Part shown: piece after piece, positions 6,276-12,939 of the stretch | How positions within the stretch are numbered: position 1 is the stretch's first letter | How the letters are laid out: every line of letters starts with the position of its first letter | Virus record (IMG/VR): IMGVR_UViG_3300025294_000027 | Span: 1 to 23,511 of that record | Origin: a virus | Strand: one strand, 5' to 3' | DNA length: 23,511 nucleotides | The notes under the pieces: model-generated | What the model was told of the DNA's origin: nothing | Databases searched by the model: none | The model's input: the letters and a program-made list of their open reading frames with translations, nothing else | Position numbers and translations under genes: made by a program

Positions 6276-6598
6276 ACCCATACCTCCTTATTGATTTAGT
6301 TATAAAATCACCATTCTTCTTCACCCTCATTCATCTCACTAAAATCGACCATAAAAAACATAAAAAATAACCCGCCAATAATTACAGGTTAATCTATTGA
6401 TTTATTGTTTAAGGACGAACAGATTACATTTCCTAAAGCTACGTTTGACCCATATATACTATGACCTTTCAACTATGCTTTATCGCCAATTTCACGTTAA
6501 TAACGGTACTAATATACCAACTTCCATAGTTTTCAGAACTCTAATTTTGTTATATCATAGGAATCAAAATAGAAAATTGTCCCAAAATGGAGGTTTAC
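6276..6598. other. Divergent intergenic region
   Basis: This is the shared upstream region of the leftward 5703-6275 gene and the rightward 6599 operon, and is very AT-rich. A hairpin at 6362-6392 lies in it. Weak -10-like TTATAT (about 6550) could serve the rightward operon, but no convincing -35 was found. A 17-codon frame (MFFMVDFSEMNEG..., minus, about 6360-6308) has no ribosome site. Confidence 0.4.
6362..6392 (-). terminator. Terminator-like hairpin in a 5' leader, leftward
   Basis: On the minus strand TAACC-...-GGTTA is followed by TTTTTTATG. It lies upstream of the 5703-6275 gene in the same orientation, with no gene before it to terminate. It could be a leader attenuator or a scar of a lost cassette. 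Its text is similar to the hairpin at 4711-4752. Confidence 0.4.
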
Positions 6599-6781
6599 AT
6601 GAAGGAGCAATATGATGTCGCTTTAAAATATAATTCTCTAGTGTTCCTAAGGTTATCTAACGGAGAAGTTATTAAAGGACGCGTTGAAGATTCCGGAGAT
6701 GACAGTCGAATTAAAATACGAAATAAAGAAGGTGTACAGTGGATTCCTTATGAAGAAATAATATCAATAATATCAATATGA
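6599..6781 (+). CDS. Small Sm/SH3-like protein, 60 aa
   Basis: The start is ATG at 6599 because ATGGAGG at 6587-6593 is the ribosome site. The in-frame ATG at 6587 is part of that site. The sequence reads as a small beta barrel: VFLRLSNGEVIKGRVEDS, a turn, then IKIRNKEGVQWIPYEEIISI. The order hydrophobic strand, NG, strand with G-x-V, short strand, then IPYEEI resembles Sm/LSm folds and YolD-type proteins. It has no helix-turn-helix. The gene ends 17 bases before the membrane protein at 6798 and is surely co-transcribed with it. RNA or peptide binding is possible but not shown. Confidence 0.65.
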   Translation: MKEQYDVALKYNSLVFLRLSNGEVIKGRVEDSGDDSRIKIRNKEGVQWIPYEEIISIISI

Positions 6782-6797
6782 TAAGGAGGTATGATGC

Positions 6798-7409
6798 TTG
6801 ATGTATTGGATAAAATATGTAATACCACTTCCGTTCATTCTACTTGTTGCACTCGAATGGTATCTATACTGTAAAATGCGTAAAACTGTATTAGAACCAA
6901 TTAAAGATCACATCACAGGTAATAAAGCAGGAGCAAGAGGGCAAATAGTTAATTTACATGGCTCTTACAGTAAATGTTCTAATAGAGAGGTATTAATACA
7001 AAATCACCTATTGGATCGCTATACTGATGCACCAACATTCGTGGATAAAATTGTAGATCTTTTTGCAAAATTAATGCTGCCATTGATGACATTTATGCTC
7101 CTCATTGCAATGAATTGGATGGTAAGCGTCTTTCAATCAGTTAATGCTAAAATAGACAAGGATCAGTTAGATAAATTCAAAGAGAATGTAAACAATTTTC
7201 AGGACAGTGTAAATGAATTTTATAATGCCCCTATCCTATTTATTTTTATTGTAATAGCATCCTTAATATTTTGTTCAATCATGTCGCATTCAATACAATC
7301 TATACAAAATAATTTTCTCAAATCACATAAAGATATGGTTGCGAGAATTATAATGGAGAGAGGAATTGAAAAGTCCTCACTCTGTGAAACTAATAAGCAA
7401 TCAGCGTAA
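6798..7409 (+). CDS. Membrane protein with three predicted helices, 203 aa
   Basis: AAGGAGG (6783-6789) is followed after eight bases by TTG at 6798 and after 11 bases by ATG at 6801. TTG is the better-spaced start. Hydrophobic segments lie at about 8-25, 92-112 and 145-163. A polar loop of about 65 residues follows the first helix, and a charged, probably coiled stretch (IDKDQLDKFKENVNNFQD) separates the last two. The C-terminus is helical and charged. There is no signal-peptide cleavage site. It forms a two-gene operon with the Sm-like protein. I do not recognise the family. The layout would suit a superinfection-exclusion or signal-sensing membrane protein, but that is a guess. Confidence 0.75.
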   Translation: MMYWIKYVIPLPFILLVALEWYLYCKMRKTVLEPIKDHITGNKAGARGQIVNLHGSYSKCSNREVLIQNHLLDRYTDAPTFVDKIVDLFAKLMLPLMTFMLLIAMNWMVSVFQSVNAKIDKDQLDKFKENVNNFQDSVNEFYNAPILFIFIVIASLIFCSIMSHSIQSIQNNFLKSHKDMVARIIMERGIEKSSLCETNKQSA

Positions 7410-7419
7410 TACCAAGAAA

Positions 7420-7468
7420 CATAAAAAAAAGAGCCGTGAGATTCTTTCCTCAACGGCTCTTTTTTTTA
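7420..7468 (+). terminator. GAGCCG-family terminator 4
   Basis: CATAAAAAAAAGAGCCGT-GAG pairs with CTC-a-ACGGCTCTTTTTTTTATG, with a single bulge. It ends the Sm-like/membrane-protein operon and can act in both directions. From 7469 to 7594 I see nothing else. Confidence 0.9.
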
Positions 7469-7608
7469 TGTTTATTGCCGCTGTATAGGATCATTCGTTT
7501 TGTTTCAAGGCATTGTTATTTCGCGATTAATTGCCAAAAAACTCTGTTAATCATGTAGTTTCCCTAATTATTCTCTCTATTTTCCATTATTCAACAGACA
7601 AAAGATTG

Positions 7609-7651
7609 CCTATATGTTAATATAGGATTGACATTTAGATTTATCTAAATG
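7609..7651. promoter_or_regulatory. Two palindromes in the promoter region of the secreted protein
   Basis: CCTATAT-gtta-ATATAGG (7609-7626) is followed five bases later by CATTTAGAT-tt-ATCTAAATG (7632-7651). Both are perfect. A likely promoter is CAGACA (7595-7600), 17 bases, TAATAT (7618-7623), whose -10 lies inside the first palindrome and whose start would fall between the two. A better-looking TTGACA (7628) and TATAAT (7657) are 23 bases apart, and that TATAAT abuts the ribosome site, so they cannot form a normal promoter. The arrangement suggests repressor binding. Confidence 0.55.
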
Positions 7652-7676
7652 ATCCATATAATAGGAGGTCAATCAA

Positions 7677-8117
7677 ATGAAAAAAGTATCACTCGCATCT
7701 TTGATTTTAATCCTCTGCTTTAGTGTTTTTGTAACGGCTGTTTCAGCAGCGGCTGGTGCTGATTCAGGATTTCAATCTGTGAATAACGGCCACACTGCAA
7801 GGGTTTATACCGATTCAACCTTTTATGGAGTTAGTGATAACTGGATTAATGTTACAATCGAGAAGTCAACATCTGCTTCATTCAGCTATGAGGTTTGTTT
7901 CACGAGTCCTGGCAAGATGGTGTGTCCTGAAAGGGGAGACATGACCTCTTCATCAAAGACACTCAGAATTGATAAATCTAGTTTATATAAAATCATTCCT
8001 TCACATTCTCAAGGTTCCATTACGGTAATGTTAAAAGTCTATAAAAAGGGAGATTATTGGACTTGGTATGGTGACATCTCTACGAAAAATACTTTTACTG
8101 CAGTCAGACCAGTTTAA
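7677..8117 (+). CDS. Secreted small protein, 146 aa
   Basis: AGGAGG lies eight bases before the ATG. The N-terminus is a clear Sec signal peptide: MKK, a hydrophobic core (LASLILILCFSVFVTAV) and a likely cut after VSA (about residue 24). The mature part of about 120 residues has two cysteines close together (CFTSPGKMVC) that could form a disulfide, and alternating strands (WINVTIEKSTSASFSYEV, SITVMLKVYKKGDYWTWYG) suggesting an all-beta fold. I do not recognise the family. It is a lone cassette with its own control region and terminator, so it may be a lysogenic-conversion product acting outside the cell. Confidence 0.8.
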   Translation: MKKVSLASLILILCFSVFVTAVSAAAGADSGFQSVNNGHTARVYTDSTFYGVSDNWINVTIEKSTSASFSYEVCFTSPGKMVCPERGDMTSSSKTLRIDKSSLYKIIPSHSQGSITVMLKVYKKGDYWTWYGDISTKNTFTAVRPV

Positions 8118-8205
8118 TTTCATTTGGTTGATGTCCCAAAAGTCTAAACGATTTGGGGCGGAGGATGTAATAGTTTATCCAAGCATTAAGAAGAAATAAA
8201 GGAAG

Positions 8206-8256
8206 AAAAAAAAGAGCCGCAGGGATGCCTTGCCTTCCCATACGACTCTTTTTTTG
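8206..8256. terminator. GAGCCG-family terminator 5, bidirectional
   Basis: AAAAAGAG pairs with CTCTTTTT, and the inner parts (GGGA/TCCC) pair with a few mismatches. T runs on both strands let it serve the secreted-protein gene on the left and the leftward YjcZ-like gene on the right. Confidence 0.8.
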
Positions 8257-8332
8257 TTTGCCGGCGTACCGGCTCAACACCAGTATATCGAACATGTCCG
8301 AAGTGTAAAAGGAGAGGGGCTATGGAAATTAT

Positions 8333-8452
8333 CTAAAAAACAAATGAACGAGAAATAATCACAAGCAGAATGAACAAGACTAAGATGACACCAATGGAAG
8401 TAAAGCCACCAAAACCACATGAGCCACCGAATCCTCCAAGAACTTCTCCCAT
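8333..8452 (-). CDS. YjcZ-like small membrane protein A, 39 aa
   Basis: AGGAGG (8462-8467 on the minus strand) lies nine bases before the ATG. The peptide has a Gly-rich head (MGEVLGGFGGSCGFGG) and one hydrophobic helix (TSIGVILVLFILLVII), ending SRSFVF. The head plus the ILVLFILLVI core are the hallmarks of the YjcZ/YtpI-type sporulation micro-proteins of Bacillus relatives, which are typically 25-50 aa. The role of this family is poorly known; members are expressed in sporulation and are likely membrane anchored. A homologue lies at 8720-8821. Confidence 0.8.
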   Translation of the reverse strand: MGEVLGGFGGSCGFGGFTSIGVILVLFILLVIISRSFVF

Positions 8453-8509
8453 ATGAGTTAACCTCCTCTCGTTTGGCACATATACATAGTATAGAAGTTA
8501 CCTTCATTC

Positions 8510-8519
8510 TGACTCGGCT
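8510..8519 (-). promoter_or_regulatory. Shared upstream element AGCCGAGTCA, copy A
   Basis: AGCCGAGTCA occurs 42 bases before the AGGAGG of YjcZ-like gene A. An identical ten-base copy lies 43 bases before that of gene B. In both, an AT-rich -10-like stretch (TATACT in A, TAATAT in B) follows after about 16-17 bases, so the element may overlap a -35 or bind an activator. It does not match a sigma-A -35 well, so a sporulation or other alternative sigma factor is possible. Confidence 0.5.
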
Positions 8520-8673
8520 TTGTCCTATACTGAATTAATTAGGCAGTGTTGCCCATTCAAAGGGAAGAATTCCACGACTCTGTCCATTGAAACGGCTCTT
8601 ATTCGAACTGGCCTTTATGCCTACTTGACAACAGTATATTAAAGTTAACTATGCTAAAGATGAATCATTAATA

Positions 8674-8721
8674 AATTTGATCCTCGTGAACTAGTGTGAG
8701 TTCGGATCCTTTTATCAAATT
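8674..8721 (-). terminator. Hairpin at the end of YjcZ-like gene B
   Basis: On the minus strand AATTTGAT and ATCAAATT close a structure that also pairs GATCC with GGATC and GAACT with AGTTC. It starts inside the stop codon of gene B. The T tract that follows is weak (TTTATTA), so termination may be inefficient. Confidence 0.4.
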
Positions 8722-8821
8722 AACAAAAGCTGCCACAAATTACGATGACCAACAAAATAAACAGTACCAATATTATGGCTGTAGAAGTAAAGCGATGATG
8801 ATGATGACCAATTTCACTCAT
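8720..8821 (-). CDS. YjcZ-like small membrane protein B, 33 aa
   Basis: AGGAGG lies nine bases before the ATG. The peptide is MSEIGHHHHRFTSTAI, then a hydrophobic helix ILVLFILLVIVI, ending CGSFC. It shares FTS...ILVLFILLVI with protein A and shares the upstream CGAGAGGAGG context and the AGCCGAGTCA element, so the two genes arose by duplication. The Gly-rich head of A is replaced here by four histidines, which could bind metal. The gene is too short for normal gene calling. Confidence 0.75.
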   Translation of the reverse strand: MSEIGHHHHRFTSTAIILVLFILLVIVICGSFC

Positions 8822-8879
8822 GTTAGTTATCCTCCTCTCGCTAGTTACAATACATATATTATTAAGGTGGTTATGTGTG

Positions 8880-8889
8880 TGACTCGGCT
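8880..8889 (-). promoter_or_regulatory. Shared upstream element AGCCGAGTCA, copy B
   Basis: This is the second copy of the ten-base element, upstream of YjcZ-like gene B at almost the same distance from its ribosome site as copy A from gene A. Confidence 0.5.
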
Positions 8890-8910
8890 ATACCCTATGT
8901 AAAAAAAACT

Positions 8911-8944
8911 AAGAGCCACAGACTTCCGTTCCCGCGGCTCTTTA
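8911..8944 (-). terminator. GAGCCG-family terminator 6, end of the tail-lysis operon
   Basis: On the minus strand AAAGAGCCGCGGGA... pairs with ...GTGGCTCTT and runs into AGTTTTTTTT. It lies 35 bases after the endolysin stop codon and ends the long leftward operon. Confidence 0.85.
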
Positions 8945-8978
8945 TTGAAATCTGGTTCTTTTACGGAGTACCATTCAA

Positions 8979-10376
8979 CTATTTATGAATAGTGACCTTT
9001 CTCTGAATACCATCCCAACCTGTGACGCGGTAGCCAGCTGCCTCTGCTACCTCTCGCACTGGAGCGTAAGCGATGCCGCCCACCTTCTGACTGCCCACTA
9101 TCACCTTTCCATTGACAGTGGCGCGTGAGTCGTTCCAACCAACGGTCACCCCCAGTTCCTCGGCAAGCTGCCGAACCGGGACAGTAACAAGCCCGTTCGC
9201 GAAAGTCCCAGATGCAATCACCATTCCATTCAACTCTACCGTTGCGGATTCTCCGCTAGGCTTCGCTGTGGCAGGCTTGTCCACCGCCGCGCCACGCAGC
9301 TTCGAAAGCTTGCCAACCAAATCAGTGCCATATGACGATGACGGTGCCCACTTTGCCCCGAGGTCTTCCAGCGTCTTGGCGGTGCCAAACAGATAAACAA
9401 AGTGCCGCGGGTCAGGCGTATCCTTTTTAGGGTAGCCAGCAGCACCAGCATAAAGTGCGAGATGGTCTAAGTGCGCCATAATCCCTTCGCGCCAGTTGGC
9501 AAAGCGTTTATGTGCGGTTGCTTGATAGTCGCCGCCACCAGCCGTGATTTTAAGACCACACGGGTTGCAATGACTTGCATCTATCCCCGCAGCGCTACGG
9601 CCATCTCTATAGAGGAAGCCTGTTTCGTGGCCGAATTGCACATATGCAATGGCTGGATCGATGCCGCCGCGTGCAGAAGCCATTTCCCAATATAGATCGG
9701 CCAAATTTACAAACTCAGTTGGGGCGCCATTCGACCGTGCCCATGCCTTCGCCTGTGCCACGGATGCAGATGCAGCCCCTATGATGTTCGTCCCTCTGCC
9801 TGTAGGCTGCTGCTGCGCTTTTTTCGGCTGCAGCTTCAAATACTTTGCCACTCCCGCAACGTGGCCGTATATAATCGCCTCAATGACTTCTGGGCGTTTG
9901 AGTCTGGCAGCGTCGGCGGCTACGTCTACGAAAAGATTTTCGGTCAACACTGCCGGCATACGTGACTCGCGGCACATATGCAGATCCTTCTTGCGCTGCC
10001 CTCGATCCTTAACACCGTACTGCTGCAGTCGGCTCATGATCTCTGTGTGAATAGCATCCTGCAGCGCCACCGTGGCTGCATCCTTTGTGCCGGAATATGT
10101 GTATGACTCGAAGCCGCCTGCGCCACCACCTGCGTTACAATGAATAGAAACCAAGACGTCCGCACCTGCTGCATTCGCTTTGCTTGTCCGCTCTCTCAGT
10201 TCGAGAAATACGTCGGAGGAACGAGAAAGAAAACATTTTACATCCATATAGTCCCGCTCCAGTTGCTTCGCCATTTCCACCGCCACATGTAGAGCGATAT
10301 TCTTTTCAACAACTCCAAAACCACTTGCACCCGGATCTTTTCCTCCGTGACCTGCGTCAATCCATACCTTCTTCAT
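8979..10376 (-). CDS. Bifunctional endolysin: amidase plus glucosaminidase, 465 aa
   Basis: The endolysin cuts peptidoglycan for lysis. Residues 1-180 form an Amidase_3 (N-acetylmuramoyl-L-alanine amidase) domain with the zinc motif DAGHGGKDPGA (H10), E24 in VVEKN, H79 in SIHCNA and catalytic E146 in LTENLF. Residues about 200-350 match a glucosaminidase-type (lysozyme fold) domain with E251 in QFGHETGF as likely acid. Residues about 378-465 resemble the copper amine oxidase N-domain (VPVRQLAEELGVTVGW, VPVREVAEAAGY), a repeat common in Paenibacillaceae cell-wall proteins and probably a wall or surface binder. There is no signal peptide, so export depends on the holin. AAGGGGGAG precedes the ATG, which overlaps the holin stop codon (ATGA). 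Confidence 0.95.
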   Translation of the reverse strand: MKKVWIDAGHGGKDPGASGFGVVEKNIALHVAVEMAKQLERDYMDVKCFLSRSSDVFLELRERTSKANAAGADVLVSIHCNAGGGAGGFESYTYSGTKDAATVALQDAIHTEIMSRLQQYGVKDRGQRKKDLHMCRESRMPAVLTENLFVDVAADAARLKRPEVIEAIIYGHVAGVAKYLKLQPKKAQQQPTGRGTNIIGAASASVAQAKAWARSNGAPTEFVNLADLYWEMASARGGIDPAIAYVQFGHETGFLYRDGRSAAGIDASHCNPCGLKITAGGGDYQATAHKRFANWREGIMAHLDHLALYAGAAGYPKKDTPDPRHFVYLFGTAKTLEDLGAKWAPSSSYGTDLVGKLSKLRGAAVDKPATAKPSGESATVELNGMVIASGTFANGLVTVPVRQLAEELGVTVGWNDSRATVNGKVIVGSQKVGGIAYAPVREVAEAAGYRVTGWDGIQRKVTIHK

Positions 10377-10834
10377 TTTGATGCTCCCCCTTTACGCGAT
10401 TCAGAGCGTTGAATTTTTTGATCCAGTTCTGACTTGACCCGCTCCATAACCCAATTCAGTACAGGAAGTGGCAGCCAATCCCCCCATCCTGCTCGGATGC
10501 TATTTGCAACCATGGACTGCAGCACATGATAGAGAGTCCCTAGCGCAAGTGCCCCAAATATAAAAGCAGGCAGTCTAAAAACCACATCTAGCAAATGGCC
10601 GCCGCACGGCAACAGAAGAATGAAAAACGTTCTGGCTATTCCCTCAAGACCGTAACGACTTCCATATGTCTTATCGAGCTTTGCGGCTCGAGTTCCAGAA
10701 ATCCAGTCCATGATAATAAAGAACAATAGGGCAATCATAGTGGTCGCCACGGCTTCTCCCTGCCCATACATAAATTCAAAAACCGGAACCAATGTGGCTC
10801 CGGCAGATACGAAAAATGCTTTCCATCTTTCCAC
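10373..10834 (-). CDS. Holin, phage_holin_4 (phi29/TcdE) type, 153 aa
   Basis: The protein permeabilises the membrane and frees the endolysin. The start is GTG at 10834 after AAGGGGGAA. Hydrophobic segments lie at about 8-22, 29-46 (TTMIALLFFIIMDWISG), 68-84 and 86-106. The motif FFIIMDWISGTRAAK with a charged patch behind it is typical of the family. The C-terminus is basic and helical (QKIQRSESRKGG), as in other holins. It directly precedes the endolysin with a 4-base overlap. Confidence 0.92.
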   Translation of the reverse strand: MERWKAFFVSAGATLVPVFEFMYGQGEAVATTMIALLFFIIMDWISGTRAAKLDKTYGSRYGLEGIARTFFILLLPCGGHLLDVVFRLPAFIFGALALGTLYHVLQSMVANSIRAGWGDWLPLPVLNWVMERVKSELDQKIQRSESRKGGASK

Positions 10835-10861
10835 GTCACTTCCCCCTTAACATGAATTAGC

Positions 10862-10915
10862 CCCCACGCTGCCGTGAGGGCATAAAAATAGCGCTGACCG
10901 TCTATCCGGTAGCGC
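10862..10915 (-). terminator. Two hairpins between small ORF and holin
   Basis: On the minus strand GCGCT-ACCG pairs with CGGT-c-AGCGC (10915-10891) and is followed by TATTTTTAT. A second hairpin, CCCTCACG-GCAG-CGTGGGGG (10880-10863), follows with no T run. The first looks like a true but possibly leaky terminator inside the operon. It could limit read-through into lysis genes. Confidence 0.6.
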
Positions 10916-10916
10916 C

Positions 10917-11057
10917 TTATTGTGCTGTGCCGTTAATTACTTCGTTTACAGCATCTTTCAGATTGAACAGCTTCGGAACTTGTTCCATTTTGTAAACTCC
11001 AACCATAACCAAGCCAACCCATACCTTCACAAGCCCGCTGTCCTTCGTAAAATTCAT
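10917..11057 (-). CDS. Small phage protein, 46 aa, with a short hydrophobic core
   Basis: The gene is too short for standard gene calling. AGGAGG lies ten bases before the ATG. The sequence starts MNFTKDSGLVKVWVGLVMVG, then VYKMEQVPKLFNLKDAVNEV and ends INGTAQ. Residues 9-22 are hydrophobic and could span or touch the membrane. The position between fibre genes and holin is that of PBSX XkdX or XhlA, but the sequence is not clearly either. Small proteins of this type are common in tail-lysis junctions of Paenibacillaceae prophages. Function unknown; it may assist the holin. Confidence 0.75.
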   Translation of the reverse strand: MNFTKDSGLVKVWVGLVMVGVYKMEQVPKLFNLKDAVNEVINGTAQ

Positions 11058-11074
11058 ATCTAACCATCCTCCTA

Positions 11075-11437
11075 TTATTGTGCAATCATGATTGTGAGTT
11101 CGGCAACCGACTGTTTAAGCTCGTCCACTTCTTCGCTCAAAGGCTTTCGATATGCTGGTTTCTCTGGCTCTGGCTGATTTGGATTAGGATAACTAAACTC
11201 CAATTGATTGGTACTCGGATTGACTCGGTAGCTAATGCAAGAGTCGAAATCTTCGGCATACTGTCCGTACTCTAACTGGATATAGTCAAAGGATTCACGG
11301 TTTCTCTCTGATAGTGCTCTGTAAACAGCAATATCATGTTCGATAGTTGTCTCAATCACATCCCCCGAACGTTCGCCAGTATCGACCAATTTTTCACCCG
11401 TCACAATATCAAAATAGATTCTACGTCCAATCTCCAT
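11075..11437 (-). CDS. Hypothetical fibre-linked phage protein, 120 aa
   Basis: TAGGAGGT precedes the ATG. The N-terminal 80 residues are charged and probably beta-rich (MEIGRRIYFDIVTGEKLVDTG). A Pro-rich linker (YPNPNQPEPEKPAYRKP) leads to a short C-terminal coiled coil (LSEEVDELKQSVAELTIMIA). Such XkdW-like proteins sit just behind the fibre gene in many myo- and siphophages, where they may be fibre chaperones or minor tail parts. The sequence is not close enough to name it. Confidence 0.75.
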   Translation of the reverse strand: MEIGRRIYFDIVTGEKLVDTGERSGDVIETTIEHDIAVYRALSERNRESFDYIQLEYGQYAEDFDSCISYRVNPSTNQLEFSYPNPNQPEPEKPAYRKPLSEEVDELKQSVAELTIMIAQ

Positions 11438-11448
11438 ATAAATACCTC

Positions 11449-12939
11449 CTATCCATACGCTATTACAGTGGCGTCTATCCCGCGATGGTCATCTAAGTAT
11501 GACACGGGAAAAATAAAACTGGTGGGGGTAACCGTAGCCAATATTTCCCCCTGCCCGAGTTGAGGAAGTGTATCCCTATATACTACCGCGTAACTATTCA
11601 CACTCCCTGTCACATACGCACGTTGAGAGACCCCAGAATCGAAACTGGATACGACTTTGCTATTATATCTATTGTCGAGAACATAAATTCCTTTCGCCCT
11701 AAAATTAAGTCCAGTAACTATAACATAATAAAGACCAGATGATACCGAAGAATCCTCATGTGGTCTGAATGACGCTCCCCATTGTGATACATCCATTTTT
11801 ATTCTAGCAAAGGGAACGCCTGTCGTAATCTGGCGTATCTTTTGATGGAGTGTAGGCCACTCTTCATTCGTGGATGCCGGCTGTCCTTTGGCGTTAAGGG
11901 CATCCACTGTGCCTTGCTTAGCATTAACGCCAGACGTTTTTAGCGAATCAAGTTCACCGATAAGGTCTCTACCTTTTACAAGAATTTTATCTCTTGCTTG
12001 AAGTACGAGATCACCTTGGTCACAGGCTAATGTAACTTCTCCCGGCTTAGCTGGGTTAGAGGCTCCTATATATCCGGATCTTCCACCGGTTCGGGCAGGA
12101 TAAAATTCAATGTACTGGTGTGTGGTTCCTTTTACGGCGAGTACAGGTCCGTCACCCTGAATAACTGCTCCACTAGTGCTTACCATGTAACCATTCTCAT
12201 CCACAGACCATCTTGGTATCCCATCAGAGCCTACGACATAGAATCCACCTTTAGTTGACCATAGTCCCCTACGAGAATCCCATAATCCAGTGACGGATTC
12301 GTCGTAGGTCTTCATAGCTAATCCCCAGTGTACCCTCATGGCATTGTTATAGACTGAATAGGTGGCATTGTCTCCTGTACCATGAGTAAACTTCATAGTG
12401 CTTCCATATCCATTGAACCCTACACTTCCAGTGAAATCTCCGCCAGTTTTAGGCATATATCCAGCCAGTATTTTCTCTAGGTCATCACTTGCGCCCATGC
12501 CTCCCCATTCCGTCCAACGTCCAACCTCATTTTTTGTACGTACCGCCAAGCGGCTATCAGTCTCCCAAGCCATTTGGTACGTAACGCCTTCTGCATCTTC
12601 ATATACAAAGATAAGTCCACGAACAAAGCCGCTCGGTGTACTGACGTGAGCCTCGTTAAAAGAGTACACGCCAAGCTTGTGCCAGTTGTTAATATCGCGA
12701 TCAGGTGCCAACTGCGCCGTTCCGTCATCACGTGTGATCTTGGCGTTCTGCCCTTCATGAGCTGCTTGAATACCATCTTCCATGTGGTTTAACCGAGAGG
12801 ATGTAATCCTAGTACCCTCCTGCACTAACTCCCACAACGGGCGACCTGTCTGTGGGTCTACCTTCTGTTTTCCTGTACCGTCCAGAATAGGACGTGACAG
12901 GTCTGGAATTTCATCTTTCCATTCCTGCTTGTCATACAC
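11449..12939 (-). CDS. Tail fibre with a pyocin-knob-like domain, 496 aa
   Basis: This is the receptor-binding fibre. Residues 1-60 form a baseplate-attachment end that includes a helix with SSRLNHMEDGIQAAH. Residues about 78-150 resemble a pyocin-knob domain (NNWHKLGVYSFNEAH, YQMAWETDSRLAVRT, WTEWGG). A beta-helical shaft follows with the repeated fibre phrase TGGDFTGSVGFNG. Residues about 340-370 carry the common coiled segment (VNAKQGTVDALNAKGQPAS, WPTLHQKI). The C-terminus to 496 is all-beta and may be the adhesin tip. The ATG overlaps the previous gene by 8 bases. Confidence 0.9.
   Translation of the reverse strand: MYDKQEWKDEIPDLSRPILDGTGKQKVDPQTGRPLWELVQEGTRITSSRLNHMEDGIQAAHEGQNAKITRDDGTAQLAPDRDINNWHKLGVYSFNEAHVSTPSGFVRGLIFVYEDAEGVTYQMAWETDSRLAVRTKNEVGRWTEWGGMGASDDLEKILAGYMPKTGGDFTGSVGFNGYGSTMKFTHGTGDNATYSVYNNAMRVHWGLAMKTYDESVTGLWDSRRGLWSTKGGFYVVGSDGIPRWSVDENGYMVSTSGAVIQGDGPVLAVKGTTHQYIEFYPARTGGRSGYIGASNPAKPGEVTLACDQGDLVLQARDKILVKGRDLIGELDSLKTSGVNAKQGTVDALNAKGQPASTNEEWPTLHQKIRQITTGVPFARIKMDVSQWGASFRPHEDSSVSSGLYYVIVTGLNFRAKGIYVLDNRYNSKVVSSFDSGVSQRAYVTGSVNSYAVVYRDTLPQLGQGEILATVTPTSFIFPVSYLDDHRGIDATVIAYG

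Noticed and set aside
7628-7662. TTGACA and TATAAT as a promoter of the secreted-protein gene
   Set aside because: The spacer is 23 bases and TATAAT abuts the ribosome site, so a transcript from it would lack that site.
8274-8507. 77-aa leftward frame over YjcZ-like gene A
   Set aside because: It is in another frame, has no ribosome site and loses to the 39-codon gene, which has a perfect AGGAGG and a family-typical sequence.
8696-8902. 68-aa rightward frame over YjcZ-like gene B
   Set aside because: No ribosome site; it is the mirror of the 33-codon gene on the other strand.
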